Assembly (NCBI RefSeq): GCF_024105735.1
Contig: NZ_JAAAML010000001.1
Location: 1,187,809-1,251,808 of the forward strand
Direction: 5' to 3'
From: Parahoeflea alexandrii
Lineage (GTDB): Bacteria; Pseudomonadota; Alphaproteobacteria; Rhizobiales; Rhizobiaceae
DNA: 64,000 bases
Shown here: positions 17,961 through 26,714 of the stretch, piece after piece
Numbering within the stretch: position 1 is the first letter of the stretch
Layout of the letters: each line of letters starts with the position of its first letter
Program-made: the position numbers and the translations under genes
Notes under the pieces: generated by a model
Databases searched by the model: none
Told to the model about the DNA's origin: nothing
Seen by the model: only the letters and a program-made list of their open reading frames with translations

Positions 17961-18469
17961 TGCAGATGATCCGCGCAATCTTCCAGCCCACCGAGTTCAC
18001 CGGCAAGCACATGCTTGGCGCCATGGTGGCTTTCTTCGGGGTGATCATCACCGTCAACATGATCATGGCCCGGTTCGCAGTCACCACCTGGAGCGGACTG
18101 GTGGTTCCGAACACATATGTCGCCAGCCAGCAATTCAATGGCAAGGCTGCCGAATCGCGGGCGATTGCGGCTCTCGGCTACAAGATCGTGCTGGGTTCGA
18201 ACGCCGACGGGCTTTCGATCAGGCTGACAGACCCTGATGGCGCGGCAGCCGTTGCCGACAGCCTGGTCGCCGAATTGCGGCGGCCGGTCGGAACCCACCA
18301 GGACAGGCAAATGCAGTTGATCCGTGGTTCCGACGGCGTTTACCGGGGCGCGGGCGAACTGGCGGAAGGCGAATGGATCGCCACGGTCACCGCCACAAGC
18401 GGCGGCCAGACCATCTACAAGCGCGGACACCGGTTTCACGTCAGGGCGGACGGGAGCCTGAGGCCGTGA
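17957..18469 (+). CDS. fixH: FixH/CcoH family protein
   Basis: A 170-residue membrane protein of the cbb3 maturation set. It has one N-terminal transmembrane helix (about residues 18-40, MLGAMVAFFGVIITVNMIMA) and a periplasmic domain ending HRFHVRADGSLRP. FixH/CcoH interacts with the oxidase during assembly. It overlaps fixG at its start and fixI at its stop (GTGA), so translation is coupled. Confidence 0.92.
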   Translation: MMQMIRAIFQPTEFTGKHMLGAMVAFFGVIITVNMIMARFAVTTWSGLVVPNTYVASQQFNGKAAESRAIAALGYKIVLGSNADGLSIRLTDPDGAAAVADSLVAELRRPVGTHQDRQMQLIRGSDGVYRGAGELAEGEWIATVTATSGGQTIYKRGHRFHVRADGSLRP

Positions 18470-20784
18470 GTTGTTGCGCAGCGGGCACCGAAAGCGCTGC
18501 GGAACTTGAGGCGCTGAAGTCCGAAGCACCGTCGCCGGAGGAATTGTGGCTTTCGAGCCGCAAGCTGGACGAGGGGTTGCGGCAGGTGGACCTGATCGTG
18601 CCCGGCGTGCATTGCGGCGCCTGTATTGCGCTTCTTGAGCGCGAGCTTCCGAGGGTTCCGGGCGTGGACCATGCCCGGGTCAATCTCTCCACCCGGCGCG
18701 TCTCGGTGGTGTTCGAAGACCGCAAGGAACCGGAGCCGCTGCTGGCTGCGCTCGGCGAGAAGTTCAATGCCCTGGGCTACCCGGCACATCTGCCGGGCGG
18801 TATCGACGAGAAGGGCGATCCTGCGTTCCGCGAACTGCTGAAAGCCCTTGCGGTGGCTGGCTTTGCCTCGATGAATGTGATGCTGCTGTCGGTCTCGGTC
18901 TGGTCCGGGGCTGAGGCTGCGACGCGTGACCTGTTTCACTGGATTTCGGCGCTGATTGCTGCGCCCGCGCTGATCTATTCGGGCCGGATCTTCTTCGTCT
19001 CGGCCTGGGGTGCGCTCCGGCATGGCCGCGCCAACATGGATGTGCCGATCTCGCTTGGCGTGATCCTGGCCTATGCAATCTCCCTGCACGAGACGATCAC
19101 CCATGGTGCGCATGCCTATTTCGATGCGTCGGTGACGCTTCTGTTCTTCCTGCTGGCCGGGCGCACGCTTGACCACATGATGCGCGAGAAGGCCCGCTCG
19201 GCGGTGCGCAACCTGGTGCGGCTGTCTCCGCGCGGGGCGATGCTGATCAAGGATGATGGCAGCCGTGAGTATCTGGCAATCGACGAGATCGAACCGGGAA
19301 TGCGGCTGGCGATCGCGCCGGGCGACCGGATCCCGGTGGACGGGCGGGTCGTTTCGGGCCGCTCCGACATGGACTTTGCCGTCGTCAACGGCGAGAGCGC
19401 ACCGCAACTTGTCGAGGCCGGATCACTGACGCCGGCGGGCACGCTCAACCTGACCGGCCCGCTGGTGCTGGAGGCAACGCGCAGCGCGCAGAACTCGTTC
19501 CTGGCCGAAATGGTTTCGATGATGGAGGCTGCGGAGAGCGGCCGCGCCGGCTATAGGCGCATCGCCGACCGCGCCTCGGCCATATACGCGCCGGTGGTGC
19601 ATCTCCTGGCGCTCGGCACCTTCATCGGCTGGATGGTGGTTTCGGGCGACTGGCGCATGGCGATGATGACGGCCGTTGCCGTGTTGATCATTACCTGTCC
19701 TTGCGCGCTCGGTCTTGCGGTTCCCGTCGTCCAGGTCATTGCCGCGGGACGCCTGTTCGAGAACGGCATCATGGTCAAGGACGGCTCGGCGATGGAGCGC
19801 ATGGCGCAGACCGACCATGTCGTGTTCGACAAGACCGGAACGCTGACCCAGGGCAAGCCGCGGCTGATCAATTCCGATGCGGTGGCGGCTGATCATCTCG
19901 CCATTGCCGCGCGGATCGCGCGGGCATCACGGCATCCGCTGAGCCGTGCGCTTGCAGCGTTTGATACCGCCGTAGCCGATCTTCCGGACTTCGACATCGT
20001 CGAGATTCCCGGCGACGGGGTGGAGGCCAGGCTGGCCGACGGGACGGTCTACCGGCTGGGCCGCGGGGCGTTCGCGCTCGAAGGTCAGGGGGAGAGCTAC
20101 GAGCGGGCCGCTGATGCGAGCCAGGTGATCCTGTCGCGCAACGGACAGTTCCTTGATGTGTTTCTGTTTTCCGATCAGTTGCGCCGGGGTGCCGCACAGG
20201 CCGTGGCGCGGCTCTTGGAACTCGGCGTTCAGGCCGAAATTCTTTCCGGAGACCGCGAGGCGCCGGTCAGGGGACTTGCGGCGGAACTCGGCGTTACCGA
20301 GTACATGGCGGGAGTGCGTCCGCGCGGCAAGGTCGACCGGGTCCAGTCGCTGTCCGCAGCCGGCGGCAAGCCGCTGATGGTCGGCGATGGTCTCAATGAC
20401 GCGCCCGCATTGTCGGCAGCGCACGTGTCGATGGCGCCGGCGAGTGCCGCCGATGTCGGGCGGATGGCCGCGGATTTCGTCTTCCTGCATGATTCGCTTG
20501 AGGCCGTGCCTCTGGCAATCGCGGTCTCGCGCAAGGCCGGCACGCTGATCCGGCAGAATTTCGCGCTGGCGATCATCTACAATTGCATCGCGGTGCCGGC
20601 GGCGGTTCTGGGACATGCCACGCCGCTGATTGCAGCCCTGGCGATGTCGTCCTCCTCGGTGCTGGTGGTGCTGAATTCGCTGAGGTTGCGGCGCAAGACC
20701 CGGATCGAGAGCTTTGCCCGCCCGGCGGTCGACCAGGCCTCCGATGTCGCGGTTCCGGGTGCCGGTTTGGGGGCATCGGCATGA
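18466..20784 (+). CDS. fixI: Copper P1B-type ATPase for cbb3 assembly
   Basis: Copper-exporting P-type ATPase (CcoI/FixI) that delivers copper for CuB of the oxidase. The 772-residue protein has an N-terminal heavy-metal domain with GVHCGACI (Cys50, Cys53), eight predicted transmembrane helices, the CPC motif in TCPCALGLAVP, the phosphorylation motif DKTGTLTQG, and GDGLNDAPAL. A cysteine pair at residues 3-4 may also bind metal. The start is a GTG at 18466 that overlaps the fixH stop; the frame is open further upstream but lies inside fixH. Confidence 0.93.
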   Translation: MSCCAAGTESAAELEALKSEAPSPEELWLSSRKLDEGLRQVDLIVPGVHCGACIALLERELPRVPGVDHARVNLSTRRVSVVFEDRKEPEPLLAALGEKFNALGYPAHLPGGIDEKGDPAFRELLKALAVAGFASMNVMLLSVSVWSGAEAATRDLFHWISALIAAPALIYSGRIFFVSAWGALRHGRANMDVPISLGVILAYAISLHETITHGAHAYFDASVTLLFFLLAGRTLDHMMREKARSAVRNLVRLSPRGAMLIKDDGSREYLAIDEIEPGMRLAIAPGDRIPVDGRVVSGRSDMDFAVVNGESAPQLVEAGSLTPAGTLNLTGPLVLEATRSAQNSFLAEMVSMMEAAESGRAGYRRIADRASAIYAPVVHLLALGTFIGWMVVSGDWRMAMMTAVAVLIITCPCALGLAVPVVQVIAAGRLFENGIMVKDGSAMERMAQTDHVVFDKTGTLTQGKPRLINSDAVAADHLAIAARIARASRHPLSRALAAFDTAVADLPDFDIVEIPGDGVEARLADGTVYRLGRGAFALEGQGESYERAADASQVILSRNGQFLDVFLFSDQLRRGAAQAVARLLELGVQAEILSGDREAPVRGLAAELGVTEYMAGVRPRGKVDRVQSLSAAGGKPLMVGDGLNDAPALSAAHVSMAPASAADVGRMAADFVFLHDSLEAVPLAIAVSRKAGTLIRQNFALAIIYNCIAVPAAVLGHATPLIAALAMSSSSVLVVLNSLRLRRKTRIESFARPAVDQASDVAVPGAGLGASA

Positions 20785-20939
20785 GCAACCTGATCTACCT
20801 GATCCCGATTGCCCTGTTTCTGGGCGCTCTGGGCCTGGGCGCATTCCTCTGGTCGATGAAAAGCGGGCAGTATGAAGATCTCGACGGCGCCGCCTGGCGG
20901 GTGCTTGACGATGGTGACGACAAGCCAAAGTCGGACTGA
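20781..20939 (+). CDS. fixS: cbb3 oxidase assembly protein CcoS/FixS
   Basis: A 52-residue single-span membrane protein beginning MSNLIYLIPIALFLGALG, with the FLWSMKSGQYEDLDGAAWR signature of FixS. It is needed to insert haem and copper cofactors into CcoN. It overlaps the fixI stop by four bases (ATGA) and ends the fixGHIS operon. Confidence 0.95.
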   Translation: MSNLIYLIPIALFLGALGLGAFLWSMKSGQYEDLDGAAWRVLDDGDDKPKSD

Positions 20940-21185
20940 CCTTCCATCCCTATTCCGGGGCCTGATCCCGTACCGTGCAGCAAAACTGTGGTAACCGGCC
21001 CTGACAGGGTTCTTGATGCTTGCCGCCCGGCGCGGTGTGGGTCACAGTCAGGCTTGGCTATACCTGTGTCCGGCGCTGCAACCGGCGTTGATAAGATATT
21101 GTAAAGTCAGCATGTTTATGTGCAGCCGATCCCCCGAGTTCGCTCAGGTCAGGTACCGGCTGCAGCAATCCGGGAGAGGCTTTGC

Positions 21186-22604
21186 ATGGCTGCAGCGGAA
21201 ATTGGTGTGATCGGTCTGGGCGTGATGGGCGCCAATCTGGCGCTTAACATTGCCGACAACGGCTATCATGTGGCCGTCTTCAACCGGACGGCCGCGCGAA
21301 CGGAAGAATTCGCGGCCGCCGCCGGCAGTCTTGGCGACCGGGTGACAGCCTGTGCGACGCTCGAGGACTTCGTTGCCGCCATCCGCCCGCCGCGGCCGGT
21401 CATCATCATGGTCAAGGCGGGAGAGCCGGTCGATCAGCAGATTGCGGCGCTCAAGCCGCTGCTTGAAGCCAATGACATTATCATTGATGCCGGAAACGCC
21501 AATTTCCGCGACACCATGCGCCGCTTTACCGATCTCGATGGCTCGGGCCTGACCTTCATCGGCATGGGCGTGTCGGGCGGCGAGGAAGGCGCGCGCCACG
21601 GGCCTTCGATCATGGTCGGCGGTGCCGAAGAAGCCTGGAACCGGGTCGAGCCTGTTCTCACCGCGATCTCGGCCAAGTACCAGGGCGAACCCTGTGCCGC
21701 CTGGCTTGGCGAGAACGGGGCCGGGCATTTCGTCAAGACCATCCACAACGGCATCGAGTATGCCGACATGCAGATGATCGCCGAGGTCTATGGCGTGATG
21801 CGCGATCATCTTTCCATGGATGCCGAGACGATTGCGGCGGTGTTTTCGGCATGGTCGACCGGGCCGCTCGATTCCTACCTGATCGATATCACCGCGGACG
21901 TGCTGATGGTCCACGATGCGGCCACGGGGCGTCCGATCGTCGATGTGATTGTCGATGCGGCGGGCCAGAAAGGCACCGGTCGGTGGTCGGTCATCGAAAG
22001 CCAGATGATGGGGGTTCCGGCGACCGCGATCGAAGCGGCAGTGGCGGCGCGCAGCCTGTCAGCCATGCGGGCCGAGAGAGCCAAGGCGCACAAGCGTTTC
22101 GGGGTTCCCGGGCAGCAGAACCGGCGCGAGGGACAGCTTGTTGTCGATGATCTGGAAAAGGCGCTGCTGGCGGGCAAGGTTGCCGCCTATGCCCAGGGGT
22201 TTGCGGTGATGGCGGCGGCTTCGAGGGAGTTCGGCTGGAACCTGCCGATGGCCACCATCGCCCGTATCTGGCGGGCGGGCTGCATCATCAGGTCCCGGTT
22301 TCTCGACGAGATCGCCACGGCCTTCACCGAAACACCCGATGTCGAGAACCTGGTGCTGAGCCCGGCCTTCTCCAGCATGCTGGTGGAGACCGATCCATAT
22401 CTGAGGCGGATTGTCGCCGAGGCCGCGCTCAACGGTCTGCCGGTTCCCGCACTTGCCGGCGCGCTCGGCTATTTCGATACCTACCGGCGCGAGCGCGGCA
22501 CCGCCAACCTGATCCAGGCGCAGCGCGACTTCTTCGGCGCGCATGGGTTTGAACGGCTGGATGCGGATGGCGAGCATCATGGTCCGTGGGGTGGGCAGGG
22601 GTGA
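21186..22604 (+). CDS. gnd: 6-phosphogluconate dehydrogenase (decarboxylating)
   Basis: Oxidises 6-phosphogluconate to ribulose 5-phosphate and CO2 with NADP+, in the oxidative pentose phosphate pathway. The 472-residue length fits the long, dimeric form. The Rossmann motif GVIGLGVMGANLALNIADNG is at the N-terminus. The substrate-binding segment GVSGGEEGARHGPS and the catalytic lysine region HFVKTIHNGIEY are intact. The ATG at 21186 has GGGAGAGG upstream. It is monocistronic, with 246 bases separating it from fixS. Confidence 0.96.
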   Translation: MAAAEIGVIGLGVMGANLALNIADNGYHVAVFNRTAARTEEFAAAAGSLGDRVTACATLEDFVAAIRPPRPVIIMVKAGEPVDQQIAALKPLLEANDIIIDAGNANFRDTMRRFTDLDGSGLTFIGMGVSGGEEGARHGPSIMVGGAEEAWNRVEPVLTAISAKYQGEPCAAWLGENGAGHFVKTIHNGIEYADMQMIAEVYGVMRDHLSMDAETIAAVFSAWSTGPLDSYLIDITADVLMVHDAATGRPIVDVIVDAAGQKGTGRWSVIESQMMGVPATAIEAAVAARSLSAMRAERAKAHKRFGVPGQQNRREGQLVVDDLEKALLAGKVAAYAQGFAVMAAASREFGWNLPMATIARIWRAGCIIRSRFLDEIATAFTETPDVENLVLSPAFSSMLVETDPYLRRIVAEAALNGLPVPALAGALGYFDTYRRERGTANLIQAQRDFFGAHGFERLDADGEHHGPWGGQG

Positions 22605-22771
22605 TGCAGGCCGGGTGAGCCCCGGTTTGGAAGGCCGGCTGGTATCTCTATTGAAATCGGTTGAAGGGGTGGTTCCGGCCCTTTGCGGACCTTCCGATCG
22701 TCCACATCAAGACATCGCTTGGTCCAGCGCGGAGCCTCCAGATGTTATGCCGCAAGTGTTCTTGATATTCA

Positions 22772-24376
22772 TCAGTTGCTAATCCGTACACCCGATACCG
22801 ATTGTCCGATCGCTGAGAAAGCCTGCTTAAGGGCCACGACATCCTTGGCCATGAAGAAGTTGTCTTTACGGCTTGCGCAATTTGAAAAAAGATTGACCAC
22901 ACCGGATGCGGTCGTCTTGTAGACAACTGTGTAGACTTCGACACCGAGCTTTTTGATGTCTACACACATTTTTGCCGTCGACGCGTCCAAATAGTCCTCG
23001 GCTTTTGACTGCGTGTTGGCGGAGTTAATTCGACCATCATTCAGAAAGCCATATGAGCCGTAGTCCGATTTGTTGATGGTGCTTGACGCGCCAAATGAGA
23101 CATTTGCACCATCAGTCATGACAACCAGAATTTTAGTAGCGGCATCTGGATCAAATGGTGCAGCTTGAGTGTAAGGAGCCGCTGGCGAGAGAACACGCCA
23201 ACCCCATGCCAAGCCTTCCGCAATGTTGGTTCCTGAACCATTCCAGAACTGCATTGCATCGATGCCATCGCGGACTTTTGAAATGTCACTTGTCAAAGGA
23301 ACGATCGGGGTCGGACAAGCGCGATTGGGACCCAATGTAAGGGGGCCATCATCGTCATTGTGATTGCTGATAACAGGCTTCTGGGTCTTGTACTTTTTGA
23401 TTGATCTCTGAATCTCTTCATCGCTACCTGACGCGTCATCATCGAGCCAGGAGTTGTTGAATCCCGAGCCGCTGTTCCCACCTTTCGAAAAACGGTTCCC
23501 CGGCTCATCAGGTGCGAAATAGGGCACAAATAGGGTGTCAGGATTGCTGGAATCAGGCGGGGTGAGATCAGTGTTGTAAGGTGCGGGACGAGCTTCAACA
23601 CATCCCTTCCATGTTGCTCCCGACCATTTAAAGAGATTGGAATGGTGCGGATAAGATCCATTGCCAAAATCCGCATTGCTATTTCCCGATGATTTCCTCG
23701 TAGACCGTTGGGTGTCCGTCAAGAATGTCCAGCCGTTGTATAGAGAGTCCCCATCTTCGTCGATCCAGCTCGTGTCGTAGCCTTCACCCTTCACGTTGAC
23801 GGATGTCACGAATGGTATGAGACCAACCTTCAAACTCTGCTGGGATGTATTGATCCCGCCGAGCGCATCTACCAGAGCATGTGATGCTTGCTTCAGGGCT
23901 GAGATGCCGCCTGACCCCATGGAACCGGTGTTATCCAGCGCGATTGCGATTTCGATGCTGCGCGTTGAAAAAGTTGTCGATGCAACAACTGAGACCTTGT
24001 TCGGTATGAATTTGCCCAAGAAAGCAAGAGGAACACTCGCTGTCGCGCGGGCATCGGTTTGAATGTAGTTCACGCCAACCGTCTGTTCCAAGCGCTGATC
24101 GACCAGGGTGATATTGGTGTTTGATGCCAACTGTGCGGTTAGAAACTGGCCAAACACCGCCGAGCGATTTTCATCTGTAACGTCTTTCCTTGATACCGCC
24201 ACAACTGCAGCGTCGACCGAGTTCTGCAGTTCGGACCTTGCGCTCGCCAAATTGACGTAGTCGACAGCGAAACCAGCAGAGACGAACAGCACTGGGAGCA
24301 AAGCTGCTGAGAACAAGCCGAAGTTTCCCTGCTTGCATTTGCCGAACTGTGAAAGCAGTTTTTTTGAGACACACAT
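22772..24376 (-). CDS. TadE/TadG-type pilus-associated VWA protein
   Basis: A 534-residue secreted or membrane-tethered protein. An N-terminal TadG-like segment (GNFGLFSAALLPVLFVSAGF) forms one hydrophobic helix, as in Flp pilus minor pilins. A von Willebrand A domain follows with a MIDAS-like IALDNTGSMGSGG and later ILVVMTDGANVSFG. Between them lies a long insert rich in Ser, Asn and Asp. No other tad genes are nearby, so it is an orphan. Base composition is clearly more AT-rich than its neighbours, consistent with acquisition. I took the ATG at 24376, preceded by AGGAG. Confidence 0.8.
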   Translation of the reverse strand: MCVSKKLLSQFGKCKQGNFGLFSAALLPVLFVSAGFAVDYVNLASARSELQNSVDAAVVAVSRKDVTDENRSAVFGQFLTAQLASNTNITLVDQRLEQTVGVNYIQTDARATASVPLAFLGKFIPNKVSVVASTTFSTRSIEIAIALDNTGSMGSGGISALKQASHALVDALGGINTSQQSLKVGLIPFVTSVNVKGEGYDTSWIDEDGDSLYNGWTFLTDTQRSTRKSSGNSNADFGNGSYPHHSNLFKWSGATWKGCVEARPAPYNTDLTPPDSSNPDTLFVPYFAPDEPGNRFSKGGNSGSGFNNSWLDDDASGSDEEIQRSIKKYKTQKPVISNHNDDDGPLTLGPNRACPTPIVPLTSDISKVRDGIDAMQFWNGSGTNIAEGLAWGWRVLSPAAPYTQAAPFDPDAATKILVVMTDGANVSFGASSTINKSDYGSYGFLNDGRINSANTQSKAEDYLDASTAKMCVDIKKLGVEVYTVVYKTTASGVVNLFSNCASRKDNFFMAKDVVALKQAFSAIGQSVSGVRISN

Positions 24377-24773
24377 TCGAACGCTCCTGACGCCAGACGC
24401 CATGTTCGGACCAAAGCCTGATTGCGAGGACAAATAAGCAGTTGGCGTAAAGCGAACCTTAAAGACTTGTCTTTCGGAGCGCTCAATAGAGCCGTTTCGG
24501 TAGGACTGGTTAAGAACAAGTAATGGCTTAATGGCGGAAACGTACTGAAGAATTCTCGGTTATGAGTTCGACTGCAAAAGGTATCACATCGCCCTCATCA
24601 CTCTCGCCCAAAGATGCCGATGCCTTCCTTCTTGGAAATGCACTGAGTTTTTCATTCGTGGTGAGTGGCTGCGGTGCGCTTCGTCATCCGAGGTGTGAAA
24701 GTCCGTGCCGGGTAATGTGCCAGTGGATTTTCGCATCTGCAGCGAACGTCCGCTCCCCGCCCAAAAACTCTGC
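24377..24773. other. Intergenic, no gene recognised
   Basis: This AT-richer stretch separates the TadG-like gene from the marR-family gene. One plus-strand frame (24562-24825) runs into the marR gene on the other strand, has no recognisable motif, and looks accidental. It presumably holds the promoter of the TadG-like gene. Confidence 0.5.
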
Positions 24774-25250
24774 TCACGCCTCCCCAATCCTCGTTTCGAT
24801 GGCGCTGATGCCGGCCTCGAGCTGACCGGCGCCGGTTTCTCCGAGCGTGTCGATCAACCGGGCTTCGTAGGTCCGGGCAAGAACGACCAGATCCCGGTAA
24901 CGGCTGCGGCCTTCGCGGGTGAGTTCGATATGCTCGATCCGGCGATCGGTCTGATCGATCTCCCGGGTGATCCAGTTACGGTCTTCCAGTGCCCGGATGG
25001 CGCGGCTGACTTTGGTCTTGTGCATGGAGGAATGCGCCCCGATCTCGGTGGCGGTGATCCGCTTGAATTGTCCGATCGTGGCCAGCGTCCGCCATTCGGG
25101 CCGGGTCAGCCCGTGCCGCTCGCGGTAGAGCGTGGCAAACTGACGGCTGATGATCTCGGCCGCGCGGGCAAGCCGGTAGGGAAGAAATCCTTCGAGCGCC
25201 AGCGCGTCGGTGTCGGGCTTTTCCGTGGGTGATCTTTGAGCCAGGGTCAT
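24774..25250 (-). CDS. MarR-family transcriptional regulator
   Basis: A 158-residue dimeric winged-helix repressor. The recognition region ITATEIGAHSSMHKTKVSRAIRALEDRNWI and the wing with the conserved DQTDRRIEHIELTREG are clear. The C-terminal helices form the dimer interface. It is divergent from the lyxose isomerase-like gene, with 176 bases between the starts, making that gene a possible target. MarR proteins usually respond to phenolic ligands; the effector here is unknown. Confidence 0.88.
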   Translation of the reverse strand: MTLAQRSPTEKPDTDALALEGFLPYRLARAAEIISRQFATLYRERHGLTRPEWRTLATIGQFKRITATEIGAHSSMHKTKVSRAIRALEDRNWITREIDQTDRRIEHIELTREGRSRYRDLVVLARTYEARLIDTLGETGAGQLEAGISAIETRIGEA

Positions 25251-25426
25251 CGTCGTGTGTCGTTCCTGCCATGGTTGCTACTGCAACTGTTATGTGGCTT
25301 CAACTGTTCTGCGGACCTCACATAGCGTGAAACTTGCCCTGGTGCAATTGCCATGCCGGGACCGGGCTTCTAAATCAGGCTTTACCCAATCGGCCAGCAG
25401 GCCGGCTCAGGCCGCGAGGAGGTGTG

Positions 25427-26113
25427 ATGGAGCGTAGCCAGATCAACGAAATCCTGGAGGAAAGCGATCGGTTCATCCGCTCCTTCGGTTACGTCATGCC
25501 GCCCTTTGCCTATTGGGATCCGGAGCAGATGCGCAGGCGCACGGCATCGGATGCGGCCAGCATCCGCGACAACCGGCTGGGCTGGGATATCACCGATTAC
25601 GGCCAGGGAAGGTTTGATGAGCTGGGCTTGTTCCTGTTCACCGTCCGCAACGGCTCGGCTGCAGACCTGGCCGCGGGCAGGGGCATGCTCTATGCCGAAA
25701 AGATCATGATCTCGCGCAAGGATCAGCTGTCGCCGATGCACCGGCACAACATCAAGGCCGAGGACATCATCAACCGCGGCGGTGGCAAGCTGGTGCTGGA
25801 GTTGTTCGCGGCCGCAGAGGATGGCTCGATCGATGATGCAGCCAGGGTTTCGGTGCCGACTGACGGTGTGATGCGCACGCTTCCCGCCGGTGGATTGCTC
25901 AAACTCGATCCGGGCGAGAGCGTCACGCTGATGCCGGGTGTCTGGCACGCGTTCTGGGGGGAGGGCGACGATGTGCTGATCGGAGAGGTCTCGACCGTCA
26001 ATGATGACTTGACCGACAATGTCTTCCGCGAACCCATCGGCAGGTTTTCAACGATCATCGAGGATGAGCGACCGCGGCATCTGCTGGTGTCGGATTACGA
26101 CAGCTGGCTTTAG
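25427..26113 (+). CDS. D-lyxose isomerase-family cupin protein
   Basis: A 228-residue cupin of the D-lyxose ketol-isomerase family, cytoplasmic. The metal-binding histidines and acid are in SPMHRHNIKAEDIINRGG and PGVWHAFWGEG, and a further glutamate lies in LIGEVSTVNDD. These enzymes interconvert D-lyxose and D-xylulose, or D-mannose and D-fructose. GAGGAGG lies four bases before the ATG. No sugar transporter is adjacent, so the physiological substrate is open. A perfect 16-base hairpin follows the stop. Confidence 0.8.
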   Translation: MERSQINEILEESDRFIRSFGYVMPPFAYWDPEQMRRRTASDAASIRDNRLGWDITDYGQGRFDELGLFLFTVRNGSAADLAAGRGMLYAEKIMISRKDQLSPMHRHNIKAEDIINRGGGKLVLELFAAAEDGSIDDAARVSVPTDGVMRTLPAGGLLKLDPGESVTLMPGVWHAFWGEGDDVLIGEVSTVNDDLTDNVFREPIGRFSTIIEDERPRHLLVSDYDSWL

Positions 26114-26142
26114 CCGTTGAGGGCGATTGTGCCGGAGAGGTC

Positions 26143-26180
26143 GACATCAGCCGGAGCCCCGCATGGCTCCGGCTGATGTC
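26143..26180. terminator. Perfect 16-base hairpin after lyxose isomerase gene
   Basis: Two exactly complementary 16-base arms (26143-26158 and 26165-26180) flank a six-base loop, CCGCAT, starting 30 bases after the stop. There is no T tract, so it may be a transcription or mRNA-stability hairpin serving the convergent genes rather than a classic terminator. Confidence 0.6.
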
Positions 26181-26249
26181 CGGGGAAACCGCGCCGCAGA
26201 TCCTTGATCCGCCCCCGGGGCAAGGACTGGCTGCGGTTTTCCGTGTCGG

Positions 26250-26483
26250 TCAGCAGTCGATCTGGTCGACCAGGCCCAGTCGGCCCGCCTTGGCCAGACC
26301 GGCCAACCGGTTGGGCACGCGCAGCTTCAGCATGACGACATTGAGCACGGAGGCGACTTCGCCCGCCGTCAGTTCCAGTTCCAGACCGATCTGAAGATCA
26401 GTCTTGCCCATGGCGCACTTGCGAAGGCATTCCAATTCTGTACGGGTAAAGGGTAACAACCCCCGATCCTTGCCGAGATCCAC
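26250..26483 (-). CDS. Solo LuxR-type helix-turn-helix protein
   Basis: A 77-residue protein that is little more than a GerE/LuxR DNA-binding domain: FTRTELECLRKCAMGKTDLQ, then ELELTAGEVASVLNVVMLKL and VPNRLAGLAKAGRLGLVDQI. There is no sensory domain. I prefer a GTG start at 26483 because AAGGA lies eight bases upstream; the TTG at 26489 is too close to it. Dedicated single-domain LuxR regulators are common in rhizobia. A dyad element lies upstream at 26535-26571. Confidence 0.75.
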   Translation of the reverse strand: MDLGKDRGLLPFTRTELECLRKCAMGKTDLQIGLELELTAGEVASVLNVVMLKLRVPNRLAGLAKAGRLGLVDQIDC

Positions 26484-26534
26484 GTTCAAAGTCCTTTTGT
26501 CAGGAATGTCTGACGTTGCTGCAGCCGATCCTCA

Positions 26535-26571
26535 GAACACGTCAGGGCGTCGAGCCCGACGTGAAGTGTTC
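26535..26571. promoter_or_regulatory. Dyad element upstream of solo LuxR gene
   Basis: GAACAC (26535-26540) and GTGTTC (26566-26571) are exact inverted repeats. Nested inside, CACGTC and GACGTG, and GGGC and GCCC, also pair with one bulged base. This makes a 37-base dyad about 50 bases before the luxR-type start. It could be an operator or a leader hairpin. Confidence 0.45.
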
Positions 26572-26714
26572 AGCGCAACAATTGCAGATTAGGTGGCGCT
26601 TATGCGCTTCCCCGGCCGGAAACACATTCACCGGTCGCGCCAAAATGCTGCTGTTGAGATAAACTTTAACTACCTGCCATTTAAACCGTTTGAATGTGAT
26701 CTCTCGGTCCGACT

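Noticed and set aside
24562-24825. An 87-codon plus-strand frame before the marR gene
   Set aside because: Poor composition, no family motif, and it runs into the marR coding sequence on the other strand.
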